Below are positions 21,001 to 31,097 of a stretch of DNA of 64,000 nucleotides, piece after piece. How positions within the stretch are numbered: position 1 is the stretch's first letter; the number at the start of each line of letters is the position of its first letter. The position numbers were made by a program, and so were the translations under genes. The stretch comes from Bryopsis sp. KO-2023 (lineage: Eukaryota; Chlorophyta; Ulvophyceae; Bryopsidales; Bryopsidaceae): assembly GCA_030272585.1 (NCBI GenBank), contig BSYQ01000002.1, positions 620,001 to 684,000 on the forward strand, written 5' to 3'. The notes under the pieces were generated by a model that did no database searches, was not told where the DNA came from, and worked only from the letters and a program-made list of their open reading frames with translations.

Positions 21001-22085
21001 TCAGGGAACAACAATCGCCAAAACGACCTTGATGTTAGGTGCTGGTGGAGTTGGCTGTTTGTTGTCTGTTTTGAGGCTGGGATTTAAGTGGATACTTTGT
21101 CGACTGACGATCGTCAAGGAAAAACGTCACCTCCTTGGGAGTGCAACGGAGTATAGTTGCGTGTCCCAAGGCGACGTGTCGAGCTCTTCTCGAATTGCTT
21201 GTGTAGTTTGCCTCGAGCTTTTCTCGTCTTGTTATGTGCAAGGCCGCTTTTGGGTTGCTTGGGTATTATCGCGATGAGTTTTCACGTGATAGCAAGCGTT
21301 ACAGCCAGCACGACGGGCATTTTGAGAGCCTCTCCTTTCGCCCTGCTATGAAAATGTGCGGGGTTAGTCGCCTTGCGTCCAGAGACGCATCTTCTTGTTT
21401 TTTTTTGTCATTTTTGTGCTATTTTCTCCCACTGTCCTCACCCAGTCCTCAAATAAGCCGCACAATCTGTCCTCAAATACCAGAATGAGGACAATGAGGA
21501 CACTGTCCTCATTTAAAGTGGCCTGACCATCCAGCAGATCATTCTTGGGGGCTTCAGTGACTTGCAATGGAGGCCCGGGATTCTGCACATGTAATTCTTG
21601 GTTTGGTTCAGTGACTTGAGGGCTTGTCAGTGACTTCCATGCCTCGCCTGTTGTTACCCCCGCAGAGCAAAGTGACCCTCAGGATCAGAGGAGAAGACCC
21701 CTTCCCCAGAATGGGGGGGTGTTCACATTCAGGAAGCAGTGTCGTACATTTGTGTCCGTGCAAATCGTGGAACGGGAGATTTATGGCGCTGAAAATCGCG
21801 CAGGAGACGTTCTTAGGACGTCTTTCTACGACAGCGTTCTCCGGCGCTTTTCTGCCGTTCCGCACGACCTTCCTGCGTTTTTCCCCTGAGAAAACAGGCT
21901 TTTCCCTGTGGGAAAAAAACAGGGGTAGGCCGGTTGGTACGAAGGCGCACTGACGCTGATCGGGTCCTCATCTTACCACCACCCGTCAAGGAAGTTTCCA
22001 TGCACGTCAACTCAACCGCGTTACCTGAGTTAGCGGCGAGCAGCACCGCAAGCGCAAGCCACAGCGCGGACCGGTTGGCTCCCAT
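18031..22085 (-). CDS. Secreted proline-rich (extensin- or pherophorin-like) matrix glycoprotein, six exons, exon 2 interrupted by a transposon
   Basis: Minus-strand exons: 21977-22085, 21526-21560 continued at 20455-20691 (split by the insertion 20692-21525), 20146-20187, 19908-19946, 19728-19778 and 18031-19535. Every junction uses GT-AG and every intron is phase 1, which makes the chain convincing. Exon 1 encodes a signal peptide (ALWLALAVLLAANSGNAVEL). Exon 2 is rich in GNG/QGN. The large exon 6 encodes about 60 heptads of the STPAPPP type and then a cysteine-rich tail (CLTACTQNC, ASCVTSC). It ends at a TGA at 18031, unless a GTAAGT at 18054 is used as a further donor. Such proteins are hydroxylated and O-glycosylated in algal walls; that is family knowledge. 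The opposite strand is open for 555 glycine-rich codons, which I regard as a shadow. Confidence 0.75.
20692..21525. mobile_element. hAT-like non-autonomous element inserted in an exon
   Basis: Terminal inverted repeats begin CAGGCCACTTTA at both ends (left CAGGCCACTTTATTTGAGGA, right reading inwards CAGGCCACTTTAAATGAGGA). The flanks carry an exact 8-bp duplication, ACCATCCA (20684-20691 and 21526-21533). The 8-bp duplication and CAG-type ends fit the hAT superfamily. Subterminal sequence is studded with GAGGACA/TGTCCTC in both directions, like transposase-binding repeats. It is 834 bp with no transposase, and sits inside exon 2 of the glycoprotein gene. Confidence 0.88.
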
Positions 22086-22622
22086 CTCCCCTCTTGCTTA
22101 AATCCGAAGCGCCCGGAAACGAGTGTAGATCACGAGCACGCTCCACCCTTTGCTGCCCGTGGTTTCCTTGCAACCAACGCCTGTTGCTTTTTCTGCACGA
22201 AGAAAGACAAGGTCGTGCTTGCCCGAACCTGTCAACCCTTTGTTTTTGCAACGACTATGCACTTCAATGTACGTACATACTCTAGGAGCTCGTTAGTCAC
22301 GCGCCGATCATGGAGCAGCGAGCGGCCAGGGAAAATCCAAATGCAATGGTACGGCCGTTCCGTTCCACAGGATATAACTCCCAGGAGGTCAACGATCAAG
22401 GGGGCTCGCACGGGCCGCCGCGGGGCGTCTGACTGGCCAGTAGAGCTGTTCAGGGAGTTCCCGTGCTTTGCACAATTAATTACGGGAGATCGTGTTACGC
22501 AGCGTAACTTACGCTGTAAAATTGAGTAACGTATCCCCGAGGTAACCTGCGCCTGGGTATCATGACAAACACAGCCACGCCGTGAAAGAGCGTGCACGTC
22601 GCTCCTCGAGGAGACGTCGTCG

Positions 22623-22625
<3 letters not shown>

Positions 22626-22662
<37 letters not shown>
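22626..22662. repeat. (GA)n microsatellite
   Basis: An uninterrupted GA run of about 18 units. It is 5' of the glycoprotein gene, about 540 bp beyond its start codon. Confidence 0.9.
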
Positions 22663-22664
<2 letters not shown>

Positions 22665-23927
22665 ACGCACCACGAAGCGTTGTGGATCCTACCCCTCTAT
22701 ACCCTTTCACTTCGGGAAAACCGGTGGTGTGCCCGTGGTGAGAGGAATTGTGGAATTGTGGATACTTTCCAGAAAATGTTCCGACGAGATCCAGGGCCCA
22801 GGTGAGGTTGCGGACAGAGGGGGTGAAAAGAAAATATTATTCGGAAGATGATCTTTCCTCTCTGGCTTATTTTACACAGGGAAGGGGGGAGTTTCTGTTC
22901 TTAAAAGCGTTATATATAACCTCAGTTCATGCCAGCCCCTTGCTTTTGTTGGGAAAGTGACCTGTCAAAGCAGATGGTTGGCTAGTTAAAGATCTTCAGT
23001 GTCCAGTGTTATTACAGAAAATTACCCGGCAACTGGCTGGAATCAAAGACCAAGAGTAGTGGATTGGACTGTTCGATCATCCTGAATTCATTAGCTTTCG
23101 ACTTTCCTTCTGTTCAGATTGTGCCTCATCACGTAGGAATGAGCCAAGAATTTAAAAAGATCCAAGCCCATGCCTCCGAACAAGGCCAAATGAAAGCAAT
23201 AGATAGTTCGATTTCTGTTCTCCGGTGCACTAGGCTTGGCCTGATATGCCATGTAAACGTTTGGTGAGCAGTGTGTCGGGTTTGATCAAATGTTCAATGT
23301 TTTCAATCATGATTGGATTGCCAGGGATTTTCTTTTTCTCTCATCCACACTTGTGGTGGTGTTTTCATTTCTCCTCAAAGATCCATTCTTCTCGCGATTC
23401 CTTTTCCCCCTTTAGAATAGTTTCACCCCACCTCAGGATACAAGGGAAGAAGACAGGCTAAAACTTGCTTGGACACTTTTTTGATGTTGTGACACCTTTT
23501 TTTAAAGATAGGCTAAGATAAGTCAAAACTTCCAAGAAGTTGAGCAATCAATGAATCAAAATTACATGTTAGAAGTGCAACAACAGAAATTGAATGTTCA
23601 GAAACAAACTCAAACACAAGCAAAAATTCAAGTCGAATCAAATCATGATTTTTCACGAATAAGCAAGAAAAAACGTGTTAGTTCGATTTTGCGACGGCCC
23701 TGTCGGACGGGTTCTGACAACACAGTGAAATTGACTTCGTGTTTCTGGGCACCTCGTCCGAGGAACAAGAAAGGAGATTGTCTCGCTGGCGTGTCCAGGA
23801 TCTCTTTCTGCTTTGGCATAAAAGAAAGCTCCGAACCCAAGTAGGAGCGTGGACGTCGCGGGGGTTTGTGCCTGAACAGTCGAAACATCTCGTTTTTCTT
23901 CAAAGGAGGAGGAAGCAAAAAAAAACC

Positions 23928-24389
23928 ATGATGTCCAAAAAGATGGTGTTGGCTTTCTTTCTGATTGCTGTGTGTGCAGCAACAGTCTCCGCTGGGAAGA
24001 AAGGGGGTGAGCTTTCGCGTTTGCAGCTGATCTCCTTCTCTATTGATCACTCAGGAGCGCCGCCATGAGTCATAGCGCAGGATTTCGATCAAAGTCGCCA
24101 CTGGCGGCGGCATAGAACCTGTTGAAGTTGGTGCTGTTGTGTCTGACACCAGGCTACGACCCTGTTTACGTTGTGCCAACCAAGAAGGTCTGGACGCCTC
24201 CTCCTCCCTCCTCCTCCTACCAAGAAAACCATCGTGATCGTGGATCCCCCACCTCCTCCGCCTGAGAAAAAGGTGGGCTTGATGAATCCAATGAATCTCA
24301 GTTTTCTGGAGCGCCCATTGAGGGAGTTTGAGTTTCTAATACCTTGACGTTGTTTTTTGCAGGTGGTGGTTATCGGCAAGAAGGGATGA
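23928..24389 (+). pseudogene. Small secreted proline-rich peptide, right-arm copy, frameshifted
   Basis: The exon structure matches the left-arm gene: 23928-24006 (signal peptide KKMVLAFFLIAVCAATVSA), 24153-24272 and 24363-24389. Donors are GTGAGC and GTGGGC; acceptors are GACACCAG and TTTTGCAG. Exon 2 is 10 bp longer than its counterpart, owing to extra CCTCCT-type sequence in the proline codons. This shifts the frame, turns the downstream residues into a serine-rich string and ends at a TGA inside exon 2. The product would keep the signal peptide and the first proline cluster but lose the conserved tail. It may be a pseudogene or a new short variant; the lesion looks like replication slippage. 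Confidence 0.7.
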
Positions 24390-25215
24390 ATCTCCGCGAC
24401 GGACAGGTTAGCCCAGTCGATCAGTTGGAAGCTCTTTTGTGGATCCGATAAGTAGTATTGGCGGTATTTATTTTCTTTTTTTCTGGGCTGACATGTATTG
24501 TTATAGTTTTGGTTGGTTGGCAGGCTGTTTTTTTCTGGTTGCTGGATTCCTACAGGTGGAGATGGAAACTGAATCTCGGTGCAGTGCTGCTTCAGGTCAA
24601 GACATTATCGCGTTGCGAAACATTCCCGCCATGATCGCAAGTTGTGAACAAGCTGCGATTTCATTTTTTGGCTGGTTATAGTGTAGGAGCCGACGTTGGA
24701 TGTGCCTTGTGTTCAAAATATTTATCGGGGAACCGCAGAAATTCTGGGGTTCCCTTCAGTCTTGATTCAGGTCGGGAACTGAATTCATTACGAAATGCCT
24801 GATGGTAGTTTAGTTTTCACACCTGTTTCAAAATCAGGGATAGTTTTCGGGGCGTTGCTGTGACTCATCTGTGAACTGTTGACTTGTCTGGAAAATCCCT
24901 GAACGAAAAAGAGCGATTCCATTCATTCAGGAACAACAGCTACTGACTTGTCTGTTGGATCCCTGTACGAAAAGGGGCCATTACAACGTTTGGTCAGAGT
25001 CCATTCCAAAAAAACTGCCAGTGGTGGTGATGTGGGGGTCGTGGAAAACGTCTCTTTCTGAACGCATGGTTCAAATTTGCTTTTGAGACAGGGCCTGTGC
25101 ATTGTTTTACCCATTAGACTTTTTCAGCTGCTTTTTGACGGATATAGCTTTATTGACGCTTCCATCCAGCGCGCCGCAAAACCTTTCTCGTTGGCGTTCC
25201 AAACGCCTTCATAAA

Positions 25216-25536
25216 TCAAAATTCCCCCACACCTTTTGGGAAAGGTGGCGGTGGCTGGACAGATTGAACGTCCGTCTTGAACTTTTCGCTTCTGGTGTGC
25301 GGTGAAAATCCTGAAGGGGGAGGCGATTGCTGCAACACTTTTTGCTTCACGAGATCCTTGGACGTCCGACTCCTATTCGACGTCGATGATGACCCTAGAC
25401 CGGTCTCTGTCGTCCCTGCCCTTTTAAAGTTTTGCGGCGGGCCTCTGCTGTGTGTGGGGTTCCTTTTTCCTTTCACCACGTTTGCTGCTTCTGCTGCGAT
25501 TTTTTGAGCCTCAACAAGTTTTTTGAACCTCAACAA
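25216..25536 (-). CDS. Hypothetical protein encoded in the right duplication arm
   Basis: An open frame of about 106 codons with lysine- and alanine-rich N-terminus (KKLVEAQKIAAEAANVV) and a serine-, threonine- and proline-rich remainder (RTSKDLVKQKVLQQSPP). The same SKDLVT-K pattern appears in the left arm near 10330 and at about 27625 (AKDLTTKKASTESPKK), so parts may have been coding. The left-arm version is broken by stops and by the retroelement. No known domain and no confirmed start (the first codon is TTG). It could equally be a fragment of a larger spliced gene. Confidence 0.3.
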   Translation of the reverse strand: MLRFKKLVEAQKIAAEAANVVKGKRNPTHSRGPPQNFKRAGTTETGLGSSSTSNRSRTSKDLVKQKVLQQSPPPSGFSPHTRSEKFKTDVQSVQPPPPFPKGVGEF

Positions 25537-26778
25537 ATAAAATATTTTTCTTTAGAAGAGGAATTGAACGTCGGCTCCACCCCAGAAACGTTGTGTCGTC
25601 GGCGTTCCCTGTTCGCGGAGCGCAGAGGGCTGTGAGAGTCTACGCGTTTTTCTGCCTACTTTCTTAATTCACGCGCAGGAAATAGAACGGGCAGAACGGG
25701 TTGACTACGGGAGGAAGCATGTTCCGATCATGGTTTTCTTTTCTTTTTTCGTGGAGAGAAAACCCGGATCCGCTAACTCCGGAGTCGGCGTTTTCAGGGT
25801 GCGTCTGGTCGTTCCTTTCAAAAGAAACGTGAACGCCAATGGGATTTTTAGGCACGACAATCAAGCTTGTCGGATCGGTAGAATGTGGGATGGGGGCTTA
25901 AATCAGTGGCGAACGTGTATGCAACGCTTCATTTGCCTTTTTTTTTAGACGAAAATCAACGAAGAAATATTATTTTTGAGTTCATAGCCTTGTGGTGAGA
26001 TCTAGATTGATAGACCGTCTGAATGCTTTTTATCCATATTCTCTGTGTATAGTGGAAAGTTAGATCTAATGGGGCATTGCTGTGACTCATCTGTTGAGTT
26101 GTTTGTAATATTTTGAGCGAAAAAGAGCGATTCTATCCATTCAAGAACAGCAGCTACTTGTTTGTCTGTTGGAGCCTTGTACGACAAGGGGCCATTGCAT
26201 GGTGTTTTTTTGCAAAGAACTGTTGCAAAGAACTGCCAGTGTTGGTGATGTGGAGTTCGTGGAAAACCCCAATGTCCGAATCGATTCTCTAAGGTTCAAA
26301 TTTGTATCTTGGATATGCCCCTGTCCATTCTTTTCACCAAAAGACTTTTATTTTCATTTTTTTTCTGGCGACGGCACCACCCAGAACTCAGTTTTCCTCG
26401 TTGATGCCTTTATTCTTTTGCATTCGCCTGCATACTATGGATCCGATCACGATCTAATCGGTCGTGGATTGATCGGTCCGACCGATTAAATCGTGATCGG
26501 GTTTTTCCGATCAGATCGATCGCCGATCAAATCGGTTTGGCCGATCATCGATGGAGATCGGCCGATCACCAATCTGATCGGATGACCGATTTAATCGGCC
26601 AACTTTGATCGGCCGATCACGATCAGACCGATCAACGTCAGCCGATCAAGTGCCGACAGATCGCAGCGCTTGATCGGGGTCGGGATCGGGATCGGTGATG
26701 CCGATTAGATCGGATCATGATCGGTCAATTGATCGGTCCATCACAAATGCCGAGAAATCACCACCCGCAGGTGTTTCT

Positions 26779-26855
26779 GGGGTGCAGGGATTCGAACCTG
26801 AGACCTAACAGACTAGAGACAAACGCATTAACGCTTGGACCACTCGGAGCCACGG
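26779..26855 (-). other. tRNA-like sequence, left arm of the foldback element
   Basis: Reads on the minus strand from ACCGTGGCTCCGAGTGG (A-box-like) to CAGGTTCGAATCCC (B-box match). The acceptor stem cannot be closed well, so this is tRNA-derived and probably not a functional tRNA. It is inverted relative to the copy at 26938. Confidence 0.6.
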
Positions 26856-26937
26856 TTACTAGGTCATCCGTGGCTATATATACCTCAGTTTGTCGGACTG
26901 ACAGATCACGTATATAATGACACGGATGACCAACAAA

Positions 26938-27013
26938 CCGTGGCTCCGAGTGGTCTAAGCGTTAGTGAGTATGCTTCTAATCCGTTAGGTACCCGGTTCG
27001 AATCCTTCCACCT
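26938..27013 (+). other. tRNA-like sequence, right arm of the foldback element
   Basis: CCGTGGCTCCGAGTGGTC resembles an A box and CCGGTTCGAATCC matches a B box. A TTCTAA loop-like string resembles the anticodon loop of tRNA-Arg(UCU), but the stems are weak. It could supply an internal RNA polymerase III promoter. Confidence 0.6.
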
Positions 27014-27880
27014 CAGAAACACCTGCGGGTGGTGACTTGTCGGCATTTTCGCGAGACCGATCAATTCATCGATCAAATGATCAATACCGATCATGATCGG
27101 ATGCAGGTCCGATCACGATCGGCCGATCACGATCACACCGATCAAGGTCAGCCGATGAAGTGCCGACAGGTCGCGGCGCTTGATCGTGATCGGGATCGTG
27201 ATCGGAACAACCGATCAGATCGGTGATCGGCGAACCGATCACGATCACGATCAACATGTGATCGGACGATCAAGAGCACGATCAACATTTGATCGGCCGA
27301 TCACGATCACGATCACCGATCAGCCAAAAATGAAAAAAAAAAAAAAAAAAACCGATCATTGCTAAAATCGGTTCTAGGACGCAGTTATGATGTCGGATTA
27401 CTGCTGTGACCTAATATTACCTTAGTTTTGGAAGATCGATCAGATCCATAGTATGTTCGCCTGTGAAGAGAGCCTAACACCACCCCCTTGAAGCGAGTCG
27501 GTGTTTCGGGAGCGTATGAGCCCCACCCTGGCTCTTTGGAGAGTCAGGGACTGCCACAACTACCAGTCAGTCAGGAATGCGTGCGTTGATATGGTGACCT
27601 CAGCGAATCAGAGCAGACGATCTTTCGCCAAGGATCTGACGACCAAAAAGGCGTCGACGGAATCCCCCAAAAAGCGACCTCTCGCCAATCGCTTGTCGGC
27701 TTGTCTCCTTCACGATAAAAGTACAAGCTGACTCGTTCGATCCGTCGCCTGGCAATAAATCCGAAGCCTAATTTTCACAGCACACTGATAGCATTGAATT
27801 GGAAGCTGGCGATCGATTCAGGTCAAAACCACTTGGTGTTTTTTGAAGCCGTCGGATCCGCAACCTGGACGTGCGCCGCC

Positions 27881-28171
27881 ATGTCGAAACCTCTCGCGGT
27901 TTTTGTCTTGGTCGTCATAGCTTCAATCGGGGGGGTGATTTCTAGGCCAGTTGATTCTTCGACAGGTCCGCCCAAAGAGGGAGCTCTTTCTCAAAACGCT
28001 CTCACGCCAGGTGCGTTGACCATTGTTTTCCAGACGACGCGCCGGATTCAATCTGGTTCGTTCCTCCCGTCAAGTGGAGCCTTTTCACTTGGTCGAGTTC
28101 CTTCTCTTGTTTTGAGGGCGAACGCGAAGTCCAACGAAAAATTCTACAGGACATGCCAGACCAAAGCCTAA
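27881..28171 (+). CDS. Small secreted protein, hypothetical
   Basis: A 96-residue frame starting ATG at 27881. Its N-terminus is a clear signal peptide (KPLAVFVLVVIASIGGVIS) with probable cleavage before RPVDSSTG. The remainder is basic and rich in Ser, Leu and Arg (RRIQSGSFLPSSGAFSLGRV) and carries a single Cys near the end. A GTGCGT at 28012 and an AG at 28034 would delimit an intron of only 23 bases, which I consider too short. The 3' end overlaps an inverted copy of the dispersed GATGCT/CATGTC motif. The upstream sequence near 27600-27720 resembles parts of the duplication arms, hinting at a shared promoter. No family recognised. Confidence 0.5.
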   Translation: MSKPLAVFVLVVIASIGGVISRPVDSSTGPPKEGALSQNALTPGALTIVFQTTRRIQSGSFLPSSGAFSLGRVPSLVLRANAKSNEKFYRTCQTKA

Positions 28172-28199
28172 AGCATCGGGAAGGGCCAACCAACCAACC

Positions 28200-31000
28200 A
28201 AATATGTATATATACTAGCAGGCCGTTGCAGCTTCGCTTGCAAATAAAAACGCCTCATGCCTCTTTGAGATCGATGGGACAACGATACATTTTTATTTAT
28301 GGCACACACAAACAACATGTAATAACTCTTGTGGAGTTCAAGGTTAGAAGCGAGAAGCGAAAGAGCATTCAAAAGTGTTTCTTTGTTTTTTTTTCTTCCA
28401 GCCCCTAAGTTTTCTTTTCCCACTCCTGGGATCAATGTCAAGTTTGGTTTTTTTTTTTCAAATTTTGCACCCTTTTGTCCTCTCCCTTTTTTCTTTTTTA
28501 AACCAATTTTTCTCTTTCTTCATCTTCTTGTTTAAGCTTGTTTTTTTCTTTGGGGGTGGTGGCGTACTTTTGATTGGGTGGTGGGTAGTTTGAATTGGTG
28601 GCGGCGGCCTCCTTGAAAGTAGAGGATTTGAGTTGGGAGTTTGGCGTCAATTTGAAAAAATACCCAAAGCAGTTGCTGGGGATTGGCAACACAACTTTTG
28701 ATCCGACGACCATAGTTTTGAACCCTTACGATGTGTAGTGGAAGGTCAGTGAACTTGTTTGGGGGTTCAGAAATAGAAGGCAAGCTTAGTGAATGTTGTA
28801 GAGTCCATAATAAAAAACTGATAAATCTGTTAAATCAGACATTCCACTTCTCCCACCACTGTTTTCAGTTCTCATGAATTTGTACTCAAACGTGACAAAA
28901 AACACGAAAGTCAGTCTACCGAAAACTCAAAACTCCTCATCCCCGTCAGAAGAAGTATGTAAAATCTACCCTCCAACAGATCATTGTTTCCACTGGAACC
29001 TCCAAAAAAAATCTCCCAAGGAAAAAAAGATAAAACACCCCCACAAAAATATCCACCCTTTCTGCAGATCCACCAACTGGGAAGCTTTGATTCCAGAGGA
29101 TTTCCAAATAAGGGCATTTTACGCCCGCCTGAAGCACATCAGTGATACCAACTCAGTGTCCTTCTGATCAACCCAATTCCAATCAGCAACTGCCCTCAAC
29201 TAAGCTGTTTTCAAGCCTCCTCACAGTTTTCAACAGGCCTCAAGTGAGATCTTTTTCTCTTCCCTTTTCCAGCCAAAATTTTATTTTTCTTTTTCTCTGT
29301 TTCTGTCTCTTTGCTCTGAAAAGTTTTTTTTCCAGCTCTCCCGCCACAGGTATCAGATGTATAAATAAGATGTGACAAAAACAAAAAAAATGAAAGTCAG
29401 TCTACCGAAAACTCAGAACTCCTCATCACCGTCAGAGGTAATCTGCAAAATCTGCCGTCCAACAGATAATTGTATCCACTGGAAACTCCCAAAAAATATC
29501 CCGAAGCAAAAAAGATAAACTACCCCCACAAAAATATCCAATCAACTATCCACCCTTCACTCCAGATCCACCAACTGGGTAGCTTTGATTCCAGAGTTCT
29601 GATCAACCCAATCCCAATCAGCAACTGCCCTCATCTAAGCTGTTTTCAAGCCTCCTCACAGGTTTCAACAGGCCTCTGGTGAGGTCTTTTTCTCTTCCCT
29701 TTTCGAGCCAAAGTATTTTCTCTCACTCTCTCTCCGCTCTGCAAAGTTTTTTTTTGCTCTTTTTCACCTCTACACGTTGAAGTCTTCTTCGCGAATCCCC
29801 GACAGTGCTTTAGCTGCTTTGAGTTTACCCAGGAGGTCAGCCTCTTCAGACATCATCTTTTCGGACCACCCGCTGAGTTGAGCGAGGAGTGGCTGCGCTT
29901 GCTCTCACACTGCATTCAAGGAGATGATCGCTGCCTGAAAAAAAAAACTATCAAAGGAAGCCACAGCTTAACGGTTTGACCGTGTTCCTGGACAATTTGA
30001 ATCCTGTCGACCAAAACCCTCCACCCTCTTTGAATCCGAATCGAGGAAAACTGTTGGCGTTTTGTGTTCGACTCCACTGGGTCAACACGGTCAAACCGTC
30101 CATGAAAAAATAGCTCACTCCTACCTCCCAGCCCCGACTTTGTGTTAGCGCGCTTGATGCCTTTCGTTCGGCGTCAGTCGCCAAGCTGCCATCGAACTAA
30201 GCTGCCATCGAACCGGCCGTGGAAACTCATACTGGCGCGTGTGTGTAATCGTGATTTGATTAATGGGTCGGATGTGATAGATGCTCCGCCAGCGACGAAA
30301 GCGCTTGCGCATATATAAATAAGATATATAAGTACAAGTATCTTGCCAGGTGAGAGCCAGAGAATTGACGGTTCGATAGTTTTGTTTTTTTCTGCAGCCA
30401 ATCTGTTTTGGTGTCGTGAGTGCGTGAAGCTCTGCCAAATAGATTTTCGAAAAAGAAAACCAACCGGAGAATTAAAAAAAAACAAAAAAAAACAAGCAGA
30501 AGATTCTTTTCTTTAAAACACAAGCACAAGCCTACAGCATCAACTGTAAAAAAAGAAGAGCCAACCAAAGAAAAATATTACAAGAAATATTACAAGAAAT
30601 GCCATAGCATTCAAAAAAAAAAAGGGAAAAAAGAAAAAAGAAGCCCTCTAGCCTTGGAAGAAAGAATCCATTCCACTCTATCAAGAACCGCGGTATGGAG
30701 AAAATTCGAACGAAAATTTGCGACAATAACTGGAGAAGATCCTTGTGAGGGAGACGGCCAGAATTCTATCATTTCATCCATGGAGCACCCCACTTCAGGA
30801 AAGGAACCAAAAAAGCCTCATTGAAACATATGCACCATCAACAAACAAACCAAAATAATTACATGCAAAGATGCAGATGAAACCGAATCTCATGTTTCAA
30901 TGTCGATTATGAATTTTGTAATTTATAAAATCTGCATGAACTACAAGAGTTCCAACAATGTAATATGACCCTGATATGACCCAGCCGAAGGACACCCAAC
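28200..31000. other. Intergenic with a direct duplication, no gene recognised
   Basis: A block at about 28890-29270 is repeated directly at about 29375-29720. Both copies contain AAAGTCAGTCTACCGAAAAC, the phrase CTCCTCATC and a GCAACTGCCCTCA block. The rest is pyrimidine-rich on the plus strand. Frames near 30420-30824 are lysine-rich low-complexity sequence and not convincing. Confidence 0.5.
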
Positions 31001-31097
31001 CACAAGAAAAAAAAGTGTTCCTCCCTTCCCGATTAACAAATCGCACAGAACCACAACAAAGCCACTCAGAATTGCCAGCTCAATAACATCCCTCCGC

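Larger units (their letters stand above)
23340..25850. repeat. Right arm of the inverted duplication
   Basis: Reverse-complement match to 6290-12500 minus its insertion. It contains the frameshifted secreted-peptide gene and the pre-insertion site of the small retroelement (a single CCCAC in GGAACCCCACACACAGC, read on the minus strand). Part of this arm (24850-25120) is repeated again in direct orientation at about 26060-26350, sharing GAGCGATTC(T/C)ATTCATTCA-type blocks. Confidence 0.85.
26431..27455. mobile_element. Foldback transposon carrying two inverted tRNA-like sequences
   Basis: Ends read CATACTATGGATC on both strands. The flanks carry an exact 8-bp duplication, TTCGCCTG (26423-26430 and 27456-27463), which fits hAT-type transposition. 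The whole 1,025 bp is a large imperfect palindrome centred near 26900. Its arms are dense in GATCGG, CGATCA and related words in both orientations, like expanded subterminal binding sites. Each arm holds a tRNA-like sequence. No transposase is encoded, so it is non-autonomous. Confidence 0.85.

Noticed and set aside
28012-28034. A 23-base intron in the secreted-protein gene at 27881
   Set aside because: Far shorter than the other introns in this window, and the unspliced frame is open to a stop.
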